DNA from: a virus
Direction: 5' to 3' (one strand)
Virus record (IMG/VR): IMGVR_UViG_3300020185_004577
Span: 19,145 to 83,144 of that record
DNA: 64,000 nt
Part shown: positions 15,410 to 23,710 of the stretch, one piece after another
Layout: each line of letters starts with the position of its first letter
Numbering within the stretch: position 1 is the stretch's first letter
The notes under the pieces: model-generated
Databases searched by the model: none
What the model saw: only the letters and a program-made list of their open reading frames with translations
What the model was told of the DNA's origin: nothing
Program-made: the position numbers and the translations under genes

Positions 15410-18067
15410 CTAACTTCCGCAAGCTTCACAATTGTCTGGATTATCTAGACTACAAGCCATTTGAGACATGGCATCCACCTCTTCTTCTGACATATCTGTG
15501 GGAGATGTGGGAGAAACAACTTCAGGTACAGATGTAGAAGATATAAATCTACCATCACTATCTATTTTTTCAACAACTTTTGTTTCTGGAATGCTGTCAA
15601 TCAGAACTTCTGAGTTTATTTCTATATTTTTAATTTCAGAGTCATCTTTTTTCTTTATTGAGTTAACGTCTGTACCTAAAGATTTTCTGGCTTCTGATTT
15701 TGCATTACTTCTAAGATAATACATACCAGTCTTTAGGCCTTTAGACCATCCATAAAATAGAGCTTTATTTACCTTTGCAACATTTGCGTCTCTTAAAAAT
15801 AGGTTCATAGATTGTGACTGGTCTATAAATGCAGCTCTATCAGCAGACATGTCTATAAGATTGCTGGCTTTCATTTCCCAAACAGTTTTATAAGTCATTT
15901 TTATTTCTTCTGGTATTTCTGCTATAGTTTGAATAGAACCATTATTTTGAATCATCTTTATTCTAATATCATCATTCCACAAGTCTATATTTATCAAATC
16001 TTCAACCAAGTGTCTGTTTACCAAAACAAACTCTCCTGACAACACATTTCTTTTATATAAATTATTTGTAAAAGGCTCAAAACACTCATTATTCCCCAAT
16101 ATTTGTGCAGTAGATGCTGTAGGCATAGGTGCTACCAGTAAAGAATTTCTAACACCATGTTTAATTACAGACTTTTTAAGTTTTGACCAATTCCAAAGGC
16201 CAGACAATTCTTCTTCTTTAATTCCCCACATATCATACTGAAATATGCCTTTAGAAACTGGAGAACCTTTAAAAGAAGAGTATGCTCCTGATGTTTCTGG
16301 AGCGTCTGCATTAATGGCGACCTCTTCTTTGTATAAAGATTTTGAAATATCGTTAGAAGCAGTCATGGCAGCAAAGTATATTGTTTCAAAAATATCTTTG
16401 TTTAATTGTTTGGCTGAATTTGACTCAAAAGGAATTCCTAAAAGAGCAAATGTATCAGCTAAGCCTTGAACGCCCAAACCTATAGGCCTATGTCTCATGT
16501 TGGACTTTTTAGTTTCTTTAGTTGGATACCAATTTGCATCTATAACTCTATTTAAATTCAAGGTTGCTTGATATGTAACATCATAAAGCTTCTTGAAATC
16601 ATAAGTTCTAAGACTCTTATCTTTGGACTTAACCTTTCCAGTTGGAATGTCTACCATTTTAGGAAGAGCTATTGAGGCCAAATTGCAAACTGCAGTTTCA
16701 TCTGGAGTACTTACCTCCATGATTTCTGTGCACAAATTAGAAGATTTAATTACTCCTATATTTTTTTGATTACTTTTGTTGTTGGCAGAATCTTTAAAAA
16801 GAACATAAGGTGTTCCAGTTTCTATTTGAGCTTCAAGTATTTTACCCCACAACTCTCTAGCTTTCATCACTTTTTTACCTCTACCTTCTGATTCATATTT
16901 TTCATAAAGTTTGGTAAATTCTAAATTTACTTCTGATTCATTTAATAGTTCACCATCTTCATTGTATTTAGGGTATACATCATATACATCTGAAAGACCT
17001 GGGCATTCGTTGGGGCACATTAAAGTCCAATTAGCATCATCTTTAACTCTTTGCATAAACAAATCAGGAGTCCACAATGCTAAAAACAAATCTCTAGCTC
17101 TTTCCTCTTCTTTTCCGTGGTTTTTTCTTAAATCAATAAAACTTTCTACGTCAAAATGCCAAGGCTCTAGATATATGGCAAACGAACCCTTTCTCTTGCC
17201 CCCTTGATTTATCCATCTAGCTACTTCATTGTAGGTTTTAAGCATAGGGAGTAGACCGTCTGAATTGCCTCCAGTGCCCTTTATATAAGAGCCTTTAGAC
17301 CTTACACCATGAACATGAAGACCTACTCCACCAGACCATTTAGATATTTTTGCCACATCCTTTAAAGTGTCGAACAAAGAATCTATATCATCCCCCTTGT
17401 TAGCAACTAAAAAACATGAAGACAATTGCGGCTTAGGAGTTCCAGAATTAAATAAAGTCGGAGTTGCATGAGTAAATTGTCCTGTAGATAGTAATTCATA
17501 AGTTTTTTGAACCTCCTTTAAGTTCTCACCCCATATGCCCAAAGAAACTCTCATGTACATATGTTGTGGTGTCTCAACAACCATTCCATTAATTTTTAAC
17601 AAATAAGACCTTTCCAGTGTTTTGAATCCAAAATATTCAAAATCCAAATCTCTATCATGAATAATCATGGATTCTATTTTCTTAGCATTTGACTTTACAA
17701 CGTTTAATAACTCTTCGGAAACCAAAGGGGCATGCTCTTTTGTTTTTGGGTCTATATTGTTATACAAGTCTTCTATGGTATCTTTAAAAGATTTTTTTGT
17801 CTCTTTTTTAACAGAAGTTAAAGCTATTCTGGCTGCAAGTATTGAGTAGTCAGGATGTATTCTAGTTAAAGATGCAGCAGTTTCTGCCGCTAAAGTATCT
17901 AATTCTCTAGTGGTAACACCATCATATACCCCTGCAATAACCTTTTTTGCAATTTCCATATAATCAACAAAATCTTGGTCTAATCCATACGTTTGTTTTT
18001 TTATTCTTGCTGATATTTTGTCAAATTTTACTGACTCTTCAGAGCCGTCTCTTTTTATTACTTTCAT
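15410..18067 (-). CDS. nrdA: Ribonucleoside-diphosphate reductase class Ia, alpha subunit
   Basis: This 885-residue protein is a complete R1. Residues 1-95 form an ATP-cone, the allosteric on/off site. The catalytic barrel holds Cys218 (QLSSCF), the NLCTE triad Asn444-Cys446-Glu448 and Cys461 (ETAVCNLAS), matching the E. coli Cys225, Asn437-Cys439-Glu441 and Cys462. The C-terminus CEACGS carries the CxxC pair that passes electrons from thioredoxin or glutaredoxin. The enzyme makes dNDPs for phage DNA synthesis together with NrdB, whose gene lies 17 bases upstream. A strong terminator follows, so nrdB-nrdA is one operon. An intact ATP-cone means the enzyme should still be dATP-sensitive. Confidence 0.97.
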   Translation of the reverse strand: MKVIKRDGSEESVKFDKISARIKKQTYGLDQDFVDYMEIAKKVIAGVYDGVTTRELDTLAAETAASLTRIHPDYSILAARIALTSVKKETKKSFKDTIEDLYNNIDPKTKEHAPLVSEELLNVVKSNAKKIESMIIHDRDLDFEYFGFKTLERSYLLKINGMVVETPQHMYMRVSLGIWGENLKEVQKTYELLSTGQFTHATPTLFNSGTPKPQLSSCFLVANKGDDIDSLFDTLKDVAKISKWSGGVGLHVHGVRSKGSYIKGTGGNSDGLLPMLKTYNEVARWINQGGKRKGSFAIYLEPWHFDVESFIDLRKNHGKEEERARDLFLALWTPDLFMQRVKDDANWTLMCPNECPGLSDVYDVYPKYNEDGELLNESEVNLEFTKLYEKYESEGRGKKVMKARELWGKILEAQIETGTPYVLFKDSANNKSNQKNIGVIKSSNLCTEIMEVSTPDETAVCNLASIALPKMVDIPTGKVKSKDKSLRTYDFKKLYDVTYQATLNLNRVIDANWYPTKETKKSNMRHRPIGLGVQGLADTFALLGIPFESNSAKQLNKDIFETIYFAAMTASNDISKSLYKEEVAINADAPETSGAYSSFKGSPVSKGIFQYDMWGIKEEELSGLWNWSKLKKSVIKHGVRNSLLVAPMPTASTAQILGNNECFEPFTNNLYKRNVLSGEFVLVNRHLVEDLINIDLWNDDIRIKMIQNNGSIQTIAEIPEEIKMTYKTVWEMKASNLIDMSADRAAFIDQSQSMNLFLRDANVAKVNKALFYGWSKGLKTGMYYLRSNAKSEARKSLGTDVNSIKKKDDSEIKNIEINSEVLIDSIPETKVVEKIDSDGRFISSTSVPEVVSPTSPTDMSEEEVDAMSQMACSLDNPDNCEACGS

Positions 18068-18084
18068 CTCTTATTTTTTTAAAA

Positions 18085-19095
18085 TTAAAACTCATCATCT
18101 CCACCATCAAAGCTGATAGTATTCTCTGTTGTATCTCCACCAACTCCAGACTTAGAATAGTCACCTACTCTTTTTTCAAAAAAGTTTGTCTTATTTTCAA
18201 GTGCTATATTTGACATAAAATCAAAAGGATTTTTAGTTCCAAAAATAGGTGTACAATTTAAATCTGACAACAATGCGTCAGCAACGTACTCTAAATATTC
18301 AGACATCAACTTTGAATTCATACCTATTAAGCTAACTGGTAAAGATTCTGTGATAAACTCTTTTTCTATTTCTAGTGCAGAGCCAATTATCTCTTTAATT
18401 CTATCCTTTGAAACTTGATTAATAACATGATTATTGTGTAAGTGTGTTGCAAAATCACAATGTAGAGCTTCATCTCTAGATATTAACTCATTAGAAAAGC
18501 TAAGCCCTGGCATCAACCCTCTGCTTTTTAGCCAAAAAATAGAACAAAAAGACCCAGAAAAGAATATTCCCTCAACAGCTGCAAACGCTATAAGCCTTTC
18601 AGCAAAACTATCTGATTCAATCCACTTTAAAGCCCACTCAGCCTTTTTCTTTACTGCTGGTATTGTGTCTAAAGCGTTAAAAAGTCTATCTTTTTCTTCT
18701 TTATTTTTTACGTAGGTATCTATAAGTAATGAATACGTTTCTGAATGTATGTTTTCCATTGAAATCTGAAATCCATAGAAAAATTTAGCTTCAGGATATT
18801 GCACTTCGCTTAAAAAGTTTTCTGCTAAATTTTCATTTACAATACCATCTGAAGCTGCGAAAAATGCTAAAACATTTTTTATGAAATATCTTTCGTTTTC
18901 ATTTAATTTTTCCCAATCTACTAAGTCTTGTTGTAAATCTATTTCTTCTGCAGTCCAAAAACTTGCCTCTGCTTTTTTGTAAAATTGCCAAATATCATCA
19001 TATTTTATAGGAAATACAACAAATCTATTAGGATTATCTTTTAGTATACTTTCTTCTAATGTACCAACTTTTCGTTCTAGCGTTTTTTCGTTCAT
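18085..19095 (-). CDS. nrdB: Ribonucleoside-diphosphate reductase class Ia, beta subunit
   Basis: This 336-residue R2 protein provides the diiron-tyrosyl radical. Ligands can be read in order: Asp83 (ASDG), Glu114 and His117 (MENIHSE), Glu175 (AVEGIFFSG), Glu209 and His212 (RDEALHCDF), with the radical tyrosine at Tyr121, almost the same numbering as E. coli (Asp84, Glu115, His118, Tyr122). The local wording ([16 protein letters not shown]) resembles the eukaryotic/Bacteroidota branch of R2. The C-terminal residues end SFDGGDDEF, the acidic/aromatic tail that docks on R1. A near-consensus host-type promoter precedes it. Confidence 0.97.
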   Translation of the reverse strand: MNEKTLERKVGTLEESILKDNPNRFVVFPIKYDDIWQFYKKAEASFWTAEEIDLQQDLVDWEKLNENERYFIKNVLAFFAASDGIVNENLAENFLSEVQYPEAKFFYGFQISMENIHSETYSLLIDTYVKNKEEKDRLFNALDTIPAVKKKAEWALKWIESDSFAERLIAFAAVEGIFFSGSFCSIFWLKSRGLMPGLSFSNELISRDEALHCDFATHLHNNHVINQVSKDRIKEIIGSALEIEKEFITESLPVSLIGMNSKLMSEYLEYVADALLSDLNCTPIFGTKNPFDFMSNIALENKTNFFEKRVGDYSKSGVGGDTTENTISFDGGDDEF

Positions 19096-19130
19096 ATTAT
19101 TTTTTTATTTTATTTTATTTTTAAGCAACA

Positions 19131-19161
19131 CAAATATAGTAATAGTAATTTCTTTACCAAA
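19131..19161 (-). promoter_or_regulatory. Bacteroidota-type promoter for nrdBA
   Basis: On the minus strand TTTG (19161-19158), a 19-base spacer and TATATTTG (19138-19131) form an almost ideal Bacteroidota promoter. The start site would be about 30 bases before the nrdB ATG. Confidence 0.65.
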
Positions 19162-19180
19162 ATAATTGCTATTTTTTCAC

Positions 19181-20581
19181 TTAAGATTTTGATATTTTTT
19201 CAATATCTAAACCTGCAATGTTTGAAAGTCCATAATTAGACTGATTAACATCTTGCAAAACTCTTATATCTAAATTAGAAGTGTCAAAATGTAAATCAAT
19301 TGTAAATCCATCTTCTCCATTTCTGTTTTTCAATATCATCATCTTAGCTTTGTTTACAGCCTTATCTTCTTCAGTCCTACCTATACCCAATATTAAATCA
19401 GCAGTTTGAGCTTTACCAAGACTTTCACTAATAACTCTAAGGTCAAATTTTGGAGAGTTTATAGCTTCTCTATTTGCTTGAGTTGCAGTCCATATGGGAA
19501 CATTCAACTCCATAGCCATAGCTCTCAACGTTTCATAAATGCTAGTTAAATTATATCTTCTCTCAGAATATTCTGATGTTGATTTCATTATATCCGCATA
19601 ATCCACAAAAATGACATCTGGTTTAATTCCGTGGTCTCTTTCTAATGATTGTAAGTGAGCTCTTAAGGTGTTAACAGAAGCTGTGCCAGTTGGAAACTCT
19701 TTTATAAAAAGTTGTCCCCCTTTATTTTTTATGTACTGTGATGTCTCTCTAATTTTATCCACATATTCAGTAACATATTTTAAAGGTATATTATTAAGTG
19801 CAGAATCAAATCTGTGACCTATTTTCTCCTCTTTCATTTCTAGGCTATAATAAATGGCTTTTTTACCATCCAACATTGCGTTACTGGCCAACTTTACTAG
19901 CCCCATAGATTTACCCCCTCCAGTAGGAGCTAATATAATAGCCAACTCTCCACCTGCAAGACCCCCACCTATAATATTATCTAACCCTTCCATGGCAGTT
20001 ATCGGCTCTCTACTTTCTATGACTAACCTTTTTTCTACATCATCTAAATAATTGTGACCACTACTTTTTGGCTCACCTAACTTTAGGCTATCACCTATAA
20101 TAACAGATATATTATCATAATCTTCCACCTCCCAAGCTTTTGCAGCTTTTAAGAGTCCTTTTTTTAAACCTTGTCTTTTACAAAATTCTAAAGAAACTTC
20201 TTTAACAAATTTTTGGTCGTTATGCTTATATTTTGAAACAATGTCTATTAACTCTATTAATTGCTCCTGTTGTATTCCAACCTCTTTATACTTAATTAAA
20301 CTAATTAAAGTCTCATAGTTTGGAATGAAATTATATTTTGCTATATATTTGGATATATGCTGAAACAATATCTTATGTTGTATATTGTCAAAGTGCTTAG
20401 CATACAAAATGTCTAATATTTGTTGAGAAAATTCTTCATCTTCAATAAAACACTTTATTAGCTTAGTTTGAAAAGAAGACTCTTTCATAGCCTCTTTTCT
20501 ACCCGAATAGTCATCTACATTGTCAAAAGCATCAACTATTTCATTAGCATTTATTTCTTTCGTGTTTAAATTTTCTTTCAT
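19181..20581 (-). CDS. Replicative DNA helicase, DnaB/T4 gp41 type
   Basis: This 466-residue protein has an N-terminal helical domain (to about 180) and a RecA-fold motor: Walker A APTGGGKS at 218-225, YSLEMKEEKIGHRF corresponds to DnaB motif H1a, IFVDYADI is Walker B, ATQANREA is the H3 glutamine motif, and SESLGKAQTADLILGI near the C-terminus holds motif H4. It would unwind DNA 5'-3' at the phage fork and interact with a primase; no primase gene is in the window. It follows RNase H and UvsX, as part of a T4-like replication module. A long hairpin lies in the RNA just before its start, and a TATTTATT box about 20 bases before the ATG. Confidence 0.93.
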   Translation of the reverse strand: MKENLNTKEINANEIVDAFDNVDDYSGRKEAMKESSFQTKLIKCFIEDEEFSQQILDILYAKHFDNIQHKILFQHISKYIAKYNFIPNYETLISLIKYKEVGIQQEQLIELIDIVSKYKHNDQKFVKEVSLEFCKRQGLKKGLLKAAKAWEVEDYDNISVIIGDSLKLGEPKSSGHNYLDDVEKRLVIESREPITAMEGLDNIIGGGLAGGELAIILAPTGGGKSMGLVKLASNAMLDGKKAIYYSLEMKEEKIGHRFDSALNNIPLKYVTEYVDKIRETSQYIKNKGGQLFIKEFPTGTASVNTLRAHLQSLERDHGIKPDVIFVDYADIMKSTSEYSERRYNLTSIYETLRAMAMELNVPIWTATQANREAINSPKFDLRVISESLGKAQTADLILGIGRTEEDKAVNKAKMMILKNRNGEDGFTIDLHFDTSNLDIRVLQDVNQSNYGLSNIAGLDIEKISKS

Positions 20582-20654
20582 TAGATATTTGTTGAAGTGT
20601 TAATAAATAAGTTTTTTTTTAAATCTTGTTTTTAATTTGTTTATATTTTTTTTC

Positions 20655-20693
20655 ACCATAAAGGCTGCAAAGTCTGAAAAGGACTTTTATGGT
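20655..20693 (-). promoter_or_regulatory. Hairpin in the intergenic RNA before the helicase gene
   Basis: ACCATAAA (20655-20662) pairs with TTTATGGT (20686-20693), and inside it AGTC (20671-20674) pairs with GACT (20682-20685), leaving an 8-base bulge and a 7-base loop. On the minus strand it is followed by A-rich rather than T-rich sequence, so it is not a standard terminator. It could be an RNA-processing or translational control element. Confidence 0.35.
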
Positions 20694-20700
20694 TTATAAG

Positions 20701-21741
20701 TTACTTTTTTGCCCTGTCAATTATCTTAGAAGAATATTCTTTTTCTTTAGAAATTAATCTATGAAAAGGTCTAAAAAATAAAGATAAATCATTTTTAAAA
20801 ATATGCATATTAAATCCATCCTTTACAAATAAATTCATAGCATTATTGATACCCCTTTCCTGCTCTACTGTTGGCATTATAATTATGCACTCAAGTATTT
20901 CGTTTACATCATCTATTGCCTTTTGATTAACCATAGGGCTCTTCAGGTTCATCAATTCTCTATTTAACTCAATCACCTGTCTTCCATTAATGATTTGCTC
21001 ATATATCTTTAAAGGCTTTTCCTCATACTTTTCTTCAGCCTCTTTTATAAGTTCATCTAAAGTATATCTTTCTTCAAAAAACCTGGGGAAATATGATTTC
21101 ATTTTTTTCATACCTACACCTTTTAATCCCGAAATACAGTCTGAAGTATCTCCTTCTATGCACTTAGCAAAAAGTGCATTTTTATGAGTGTAACCAAAAA
21201 TATCTTTAAAATTTTGTACAGTTATAAGTTTACCGTCAGAAGGTCTTATTACAGAAACATTCTCGCCAATTAGTTGATGAAAATCTTTGTCACTGCTGTA
21301 AATCAATACATTTTCATTTTTAGACTTATTTTTTACGTATAAACCCAAAAGGTCATCTGCCTCTACATATTCTACTTCTACCTGCCTAACACACAGCTCT
21401 TCAAGGTAGTTTTTTACTTTTACCTTTTGCTTTAAAGTACTATATTTATTTTTTCTCTCCTCATCTATTTCATCTTCTGTAAAGTAATACGATTCCTCAT
21501 CCCAAGACTTATTTCTATTTCCTTTATAAAGTGGGTATATCTTTTGTCTAAACACTCCAGACATAATACCATCCCAGAAAACTACAACTCTGTCTGGCAT
21601 TGTCTTGTCTACTATAGACCTTAGGCTATCTAAAAATCCATAAGACCCCCCACAATGCTCACCCTTGGAAAAGAGGTCTTGTCGTTTCATGAAATTTCTC
21701 TTAAGATTCCACTCCCCGTCTATTAAAAGAACTTTTCTCAT
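20701..21741 (-). CDS. rnh: 5'-3' exonuclease / RNase H of the FEN family (T4 rnh-like)
   Basis: This 346-residue protein has the PIN/FEN fold. Metal-binding acidic residues include Asp8 (LLIDGEWN), FWDG near residue 55, EYVEADDLLG and YSSDKDFHQL, followed by the helix-hairpin-helix-like SDCISGLKGVGMKK. That order is typical of T4 RNase H and the Pol I 5' nuclease. It would remove RNA primers and flaps from lagging strands, a task for which the phage family A polymerase lacks its own 5' nuclease domain. The start codon overlaps the uvsX stop by 1 base (TAATG), so the two are translationally coupled. Confidence 0.92.
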   Translation of the reverse strand: MRKVLLIDGEWNLKRNFMKRQDLFSKGEHCGGSYGFLDSLRSIVDKTMPDRVVVFWDGIMSGVFRQKIYPLYKGNRNKSWDEESYYFTEDEIDEERKNKYSTLKQKVKVKNYLEELCVRQVEVEYVEADDLLGLYVKNKSKNENVLIYSSDKDFHQLIGENVSVIRPSDGKLITVQNFKDIFGYTHKNALFAKCIEGDTSDCISGLKGVGMKKMKSYFPRFFEERYTLDELIKEAEEKYEEKPLKIYEQIINGRQVIELNRELMNLKSPMVNQKAIDDVNEILECIIIMPTVEQERGINNAMNLFVKDGFNMHIFKNDLSLFFRPFHRLISKEKEYSSKIIDRAKK

Positions 21742-22706
21742 TACTTGCCACTATACTTACTCCAGTCTTCATCAAATCTTAATTCCCAATCAGACCTATG
21801 CTCTTTTTTATAATTATTTAAGTCGGCAGTAGTATCTCTAACAAAACCATGAGCAGTACATAATATCTTATCCTTTACAGATATGTTAGTAATGTGATTT
21901 TTCTCTACAACAATAGCTGTTTTTATTGCAAAAGAAACATTAACACCTTCTTTAGTGGCGTAAACCTTGGTGGAATTAGAAAGTATGCCTCCCATTCTAA
22001 CAATCAAGCTAGCCGCCTTAGTAATTCCTTTTCCTCCATAAGGAGTTAAAGTGTTTGCAATAGTTCCTTCATATGCATGATTTACAATTAGCAAACTTGC
22101 ACTATAAGGAAAATCGGCACGTTTTGTTGCAGAAATTTGTTTTTCAATAACTCTATGTATTTGTTGAGTTAACACTTTTGCAGTTTTCATAATAGCCCCA
22201 TCTGCTTCTTTTTCAATTGCTTCCCTTTCTGCTTTACTAACTACATTTCCAATTGAGTCTATAATTACTAAAATGTCGGTAGGTAAATTACCTTCTCTTT
22301 GGTCTTTTAATCTATCTCTAACAAACTTTGTAATATCTTCAACCTCTTCAATAGAATCTACATAAAGCATGTCTTCTTGAGATATGCCCATCTCTAGAGC
22401 ATGACCCCAATTAAACTTCTTTTCTGTATTTATGAATATTGGTAAAATATCATTATCAATAGCGCCTTTAGCTGCCTCAAGAGCTAAAGTAGATTTTCCA
22501 GAATCAGGATGTCCATAAACCATAGTAACACCATACATAGGTATTCCTGGCAATTGTGTCGTATCTTGATAAGCTCTTCCTAAAGGAATCCACTCATCCT
22601 CTTTGTATATAACCTCTTCTATATCTAACTTTTGTCTATAATCAGTTATAGAAAATGTTTTTTTTGATTTTACTTTTGGTGTATCTTCTGCTTTTGATTT
22701 TGCCAT
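21741..22706 (-). CDS. uvsX: RecA-like recombinase, T4 UvsX type
   Basis: This 321-residue protein has a RecA core with Walker A GHPDSGKST at 65-73, Walker B ILVIIDSIG, and the L2-adjacent LLIVNHAYEG followed by PYGGKGI, which correspond to RecA motifs. The N-terminal extension is short and lysine-rich. At 321 residues it is smaller than T4 UvsX (391). It catalyses strand exchange, needed for recombination-dependent replication and repair. It is located between gp32 (20 bases upstream) and RNase H, matching the functional grouping of T4 recombination proteins. Confidence 0.93.
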   Translation of the reverse strand: MAKSKAEDTPKVKSKKTFSITDYRQKLDIEEVIYKEDEWIPLGRAYQDTTQLPGIPMYGVTMVYGHPDSGKSTLALEAAKGAIDNDILPIFINTEKKFNWGHALEMGISQEDMLYVDSIEEVEDITKFVRDRLKDQREGNLPTDILVIIDSIGNVVSKAEREAIEKEADGAIMKTAKVLTQQIHRVIEKQISATKRADFPYSASLLIVNHAYEGTIANTLTPYGGKGITKAASLIVRMGGILSNSTKVYATKEGVNVSFAIKTAIVVEKNHITNISVKDKILCTAHGFVRDTTADLNNYKKEHRSDWELRFDEDWSKYSGK

Positions 22707-22725
22707 TTTATTATTTTTTTATTTA

Positions 22726-23496
22726 TTAATTATTCGTATTATCTGTAGAACTTGGTGCTATAGTTGACTTGTCCAATATTTTTTTAATAGCATCATAAGG
22801 AAGTTCTATAAAAACTTCATTAATAGGCTTTACTAGACTTCTAAGTGTATTTGTCTTTTCCTCATCTGGAAGTCCGTGATGGTCTACCATTAGCGGCGAC
22901 TTAACGGGTACTGGCATTAGGTTTGCAGTGTCAGAATCAATAGGAAAAGTTATATTTATATCATTACCTTGAGATACATGAGATATATCTCCATAGTATT
23001 TGTTTTTATAAAATCCTGCAATAGAATTTAGTACAGTCTTAGAGAACCCCCACCATTTTGGCCCCTCATGCTCTTTACCTCTTATTACTACTGGCAAAAA
23101 GTGTCTGGTTTTGGCCATTTTCTTCTTTTTATCATCACTGTCTGGCTGTGTACTCAAATGCTCACAAATGGGACATGGTCTACCATACATTGATGGACAA
23201 ACAACCATTTTTGATGTACCGACATTCCAGTGAAAATCAATTTTTTGATATGCCTTACCTTCTAGTGGTGGAACTATTCTCAACTCCTCTCCTTCTTCTG
23301 GTAATTTTCCTTTTTTTGGATTATAAGTAACTTCTTTTAAGTCTACTTTTACTCGATTACTTTTGTCATTAAATGAGTTTGCTTCCTCTACATCATTTAA
23401 AAACTGCTCAACATTCATGCCTTGACTTACATGTTGACTTTTTTGATTAGCTCCCCCAAATTCTTCATTTGAGGGAACAGTGTTTCCTTCGTTCAT
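22726..23496 (-). CDS. Single-stranded DNA-binding protein, T4 gp32 type
   Basis: This 256-residue protein carries the gp32 zinc site: His89, Cys100, Cys108 and Cys111, the last three in VCPSMYGRPCPICEH. The OB-fold core surrounds it (FLPVVIRG..., PKWWGFSKTVLN). T4 gp32 ends in a long acidic tail that recruits replication proteins; here the tail is short and serine/asparagine-rich, so partner recruitment may differ. The 214-base upstream gap is unusually long for this genome, holds a TATTTATA box about 90 bases before the ATG, and has potential RNA stems just upstream of the start, recalling the autoregulated gp32 leader of T4. Confidence 0.9.
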   Translation of the reverse strand: MNEGNTVPSNEEFGGANQKSQHVSQGMNVEQFLNDVEEANSFNDKSNRVKVDLKEVTYNPKKGKLPEEGEELRIVPPLEGKAYQKIDFHWNVGTSKMVVCPSMYGRPCPICEHLSTQPDSDDKKKKMAKTRHFLPVVIRGKEHEGPKWWGFSKTVLNSIAGFYKNKYYGDISHVSQGNDINITFPIDSDTANLMPVPVKSPLMVDHHGLPDEEKTNTLRSLVKPINEVFIELPYDAIKKILDKSTIAPSSTDNTNN

Positions 23497-23519
23497 TTTT
23501 CTCTTTTTAAAGTTTTAAT

Positions 23520-23582
23520 CAGTCTAAATCGCTATCTTAAGCTTGTTGGCGACTGTGTAAATAACTCTCTATTTTTAGAGTT
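23520..23582 (-). promoter_or_regulatory. Structured leader of the gp32 gene (possible translational operator)
   Basis: Two stems can form in the 5' leader: AACTCT (23563-23568) with AGAGTT (23577-23582), and CAGTC (23520-23524) with GACTG (23551-23555), extendable by GC pairs. The second ends 24 bases before the ATG. T4 gp32 represses its own translation by binding a folded leader; analogy and position are the evidence here. Confidence 0.3.
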
Positions 23583-23586
23583 CAAT

Positions 23587-23594
23587 TATAAATA
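23587..23594 (-). promoter_or_regulatory. TATTTATA box upstream of the gp32 gene
   Basis: The coding strand reads TATTTATA, preceded by TTTC, 90 bases before the gp32 ATG. If it is a promoter, the leader would contain the stems described for 23520-23582. Confidence 0.35.
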
Positions 23595-23670
23595 GAAATA
23601 TTTTTTAATTTCTTGTACAAAGAAACATAAAAGAAGATTAAAATGCAACATATTTTAAAATAAAAATAAA

Positions 23671-23708
23671 ACACTTTTCAACAAAAATATTACAGTGTTG
23701 AAAAGTGT
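23671..23708 (-). terminator. Rho-independent terminator of the family A polymerase gene
   Basis: ACACTTTTCAAC (23671-23682) pairs perfectly with GTTGAAAAGTGT (23697-23708); the minus strand continues TTTATTTTTATTTT. The stem begins 2 bases after the stop codon. Confidence 0.85.
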
Positions 23709-23710
23709 AA

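Noticed and set aside
19755-19763. Perfect DnaA box TTATCCACA, possibly a target of the DnaA-like fusion protein
   Set aside because: It is a single copy inside the helicase coding sequence, and about one such match is expected by chance in the window. No cluster of boxes was seen.
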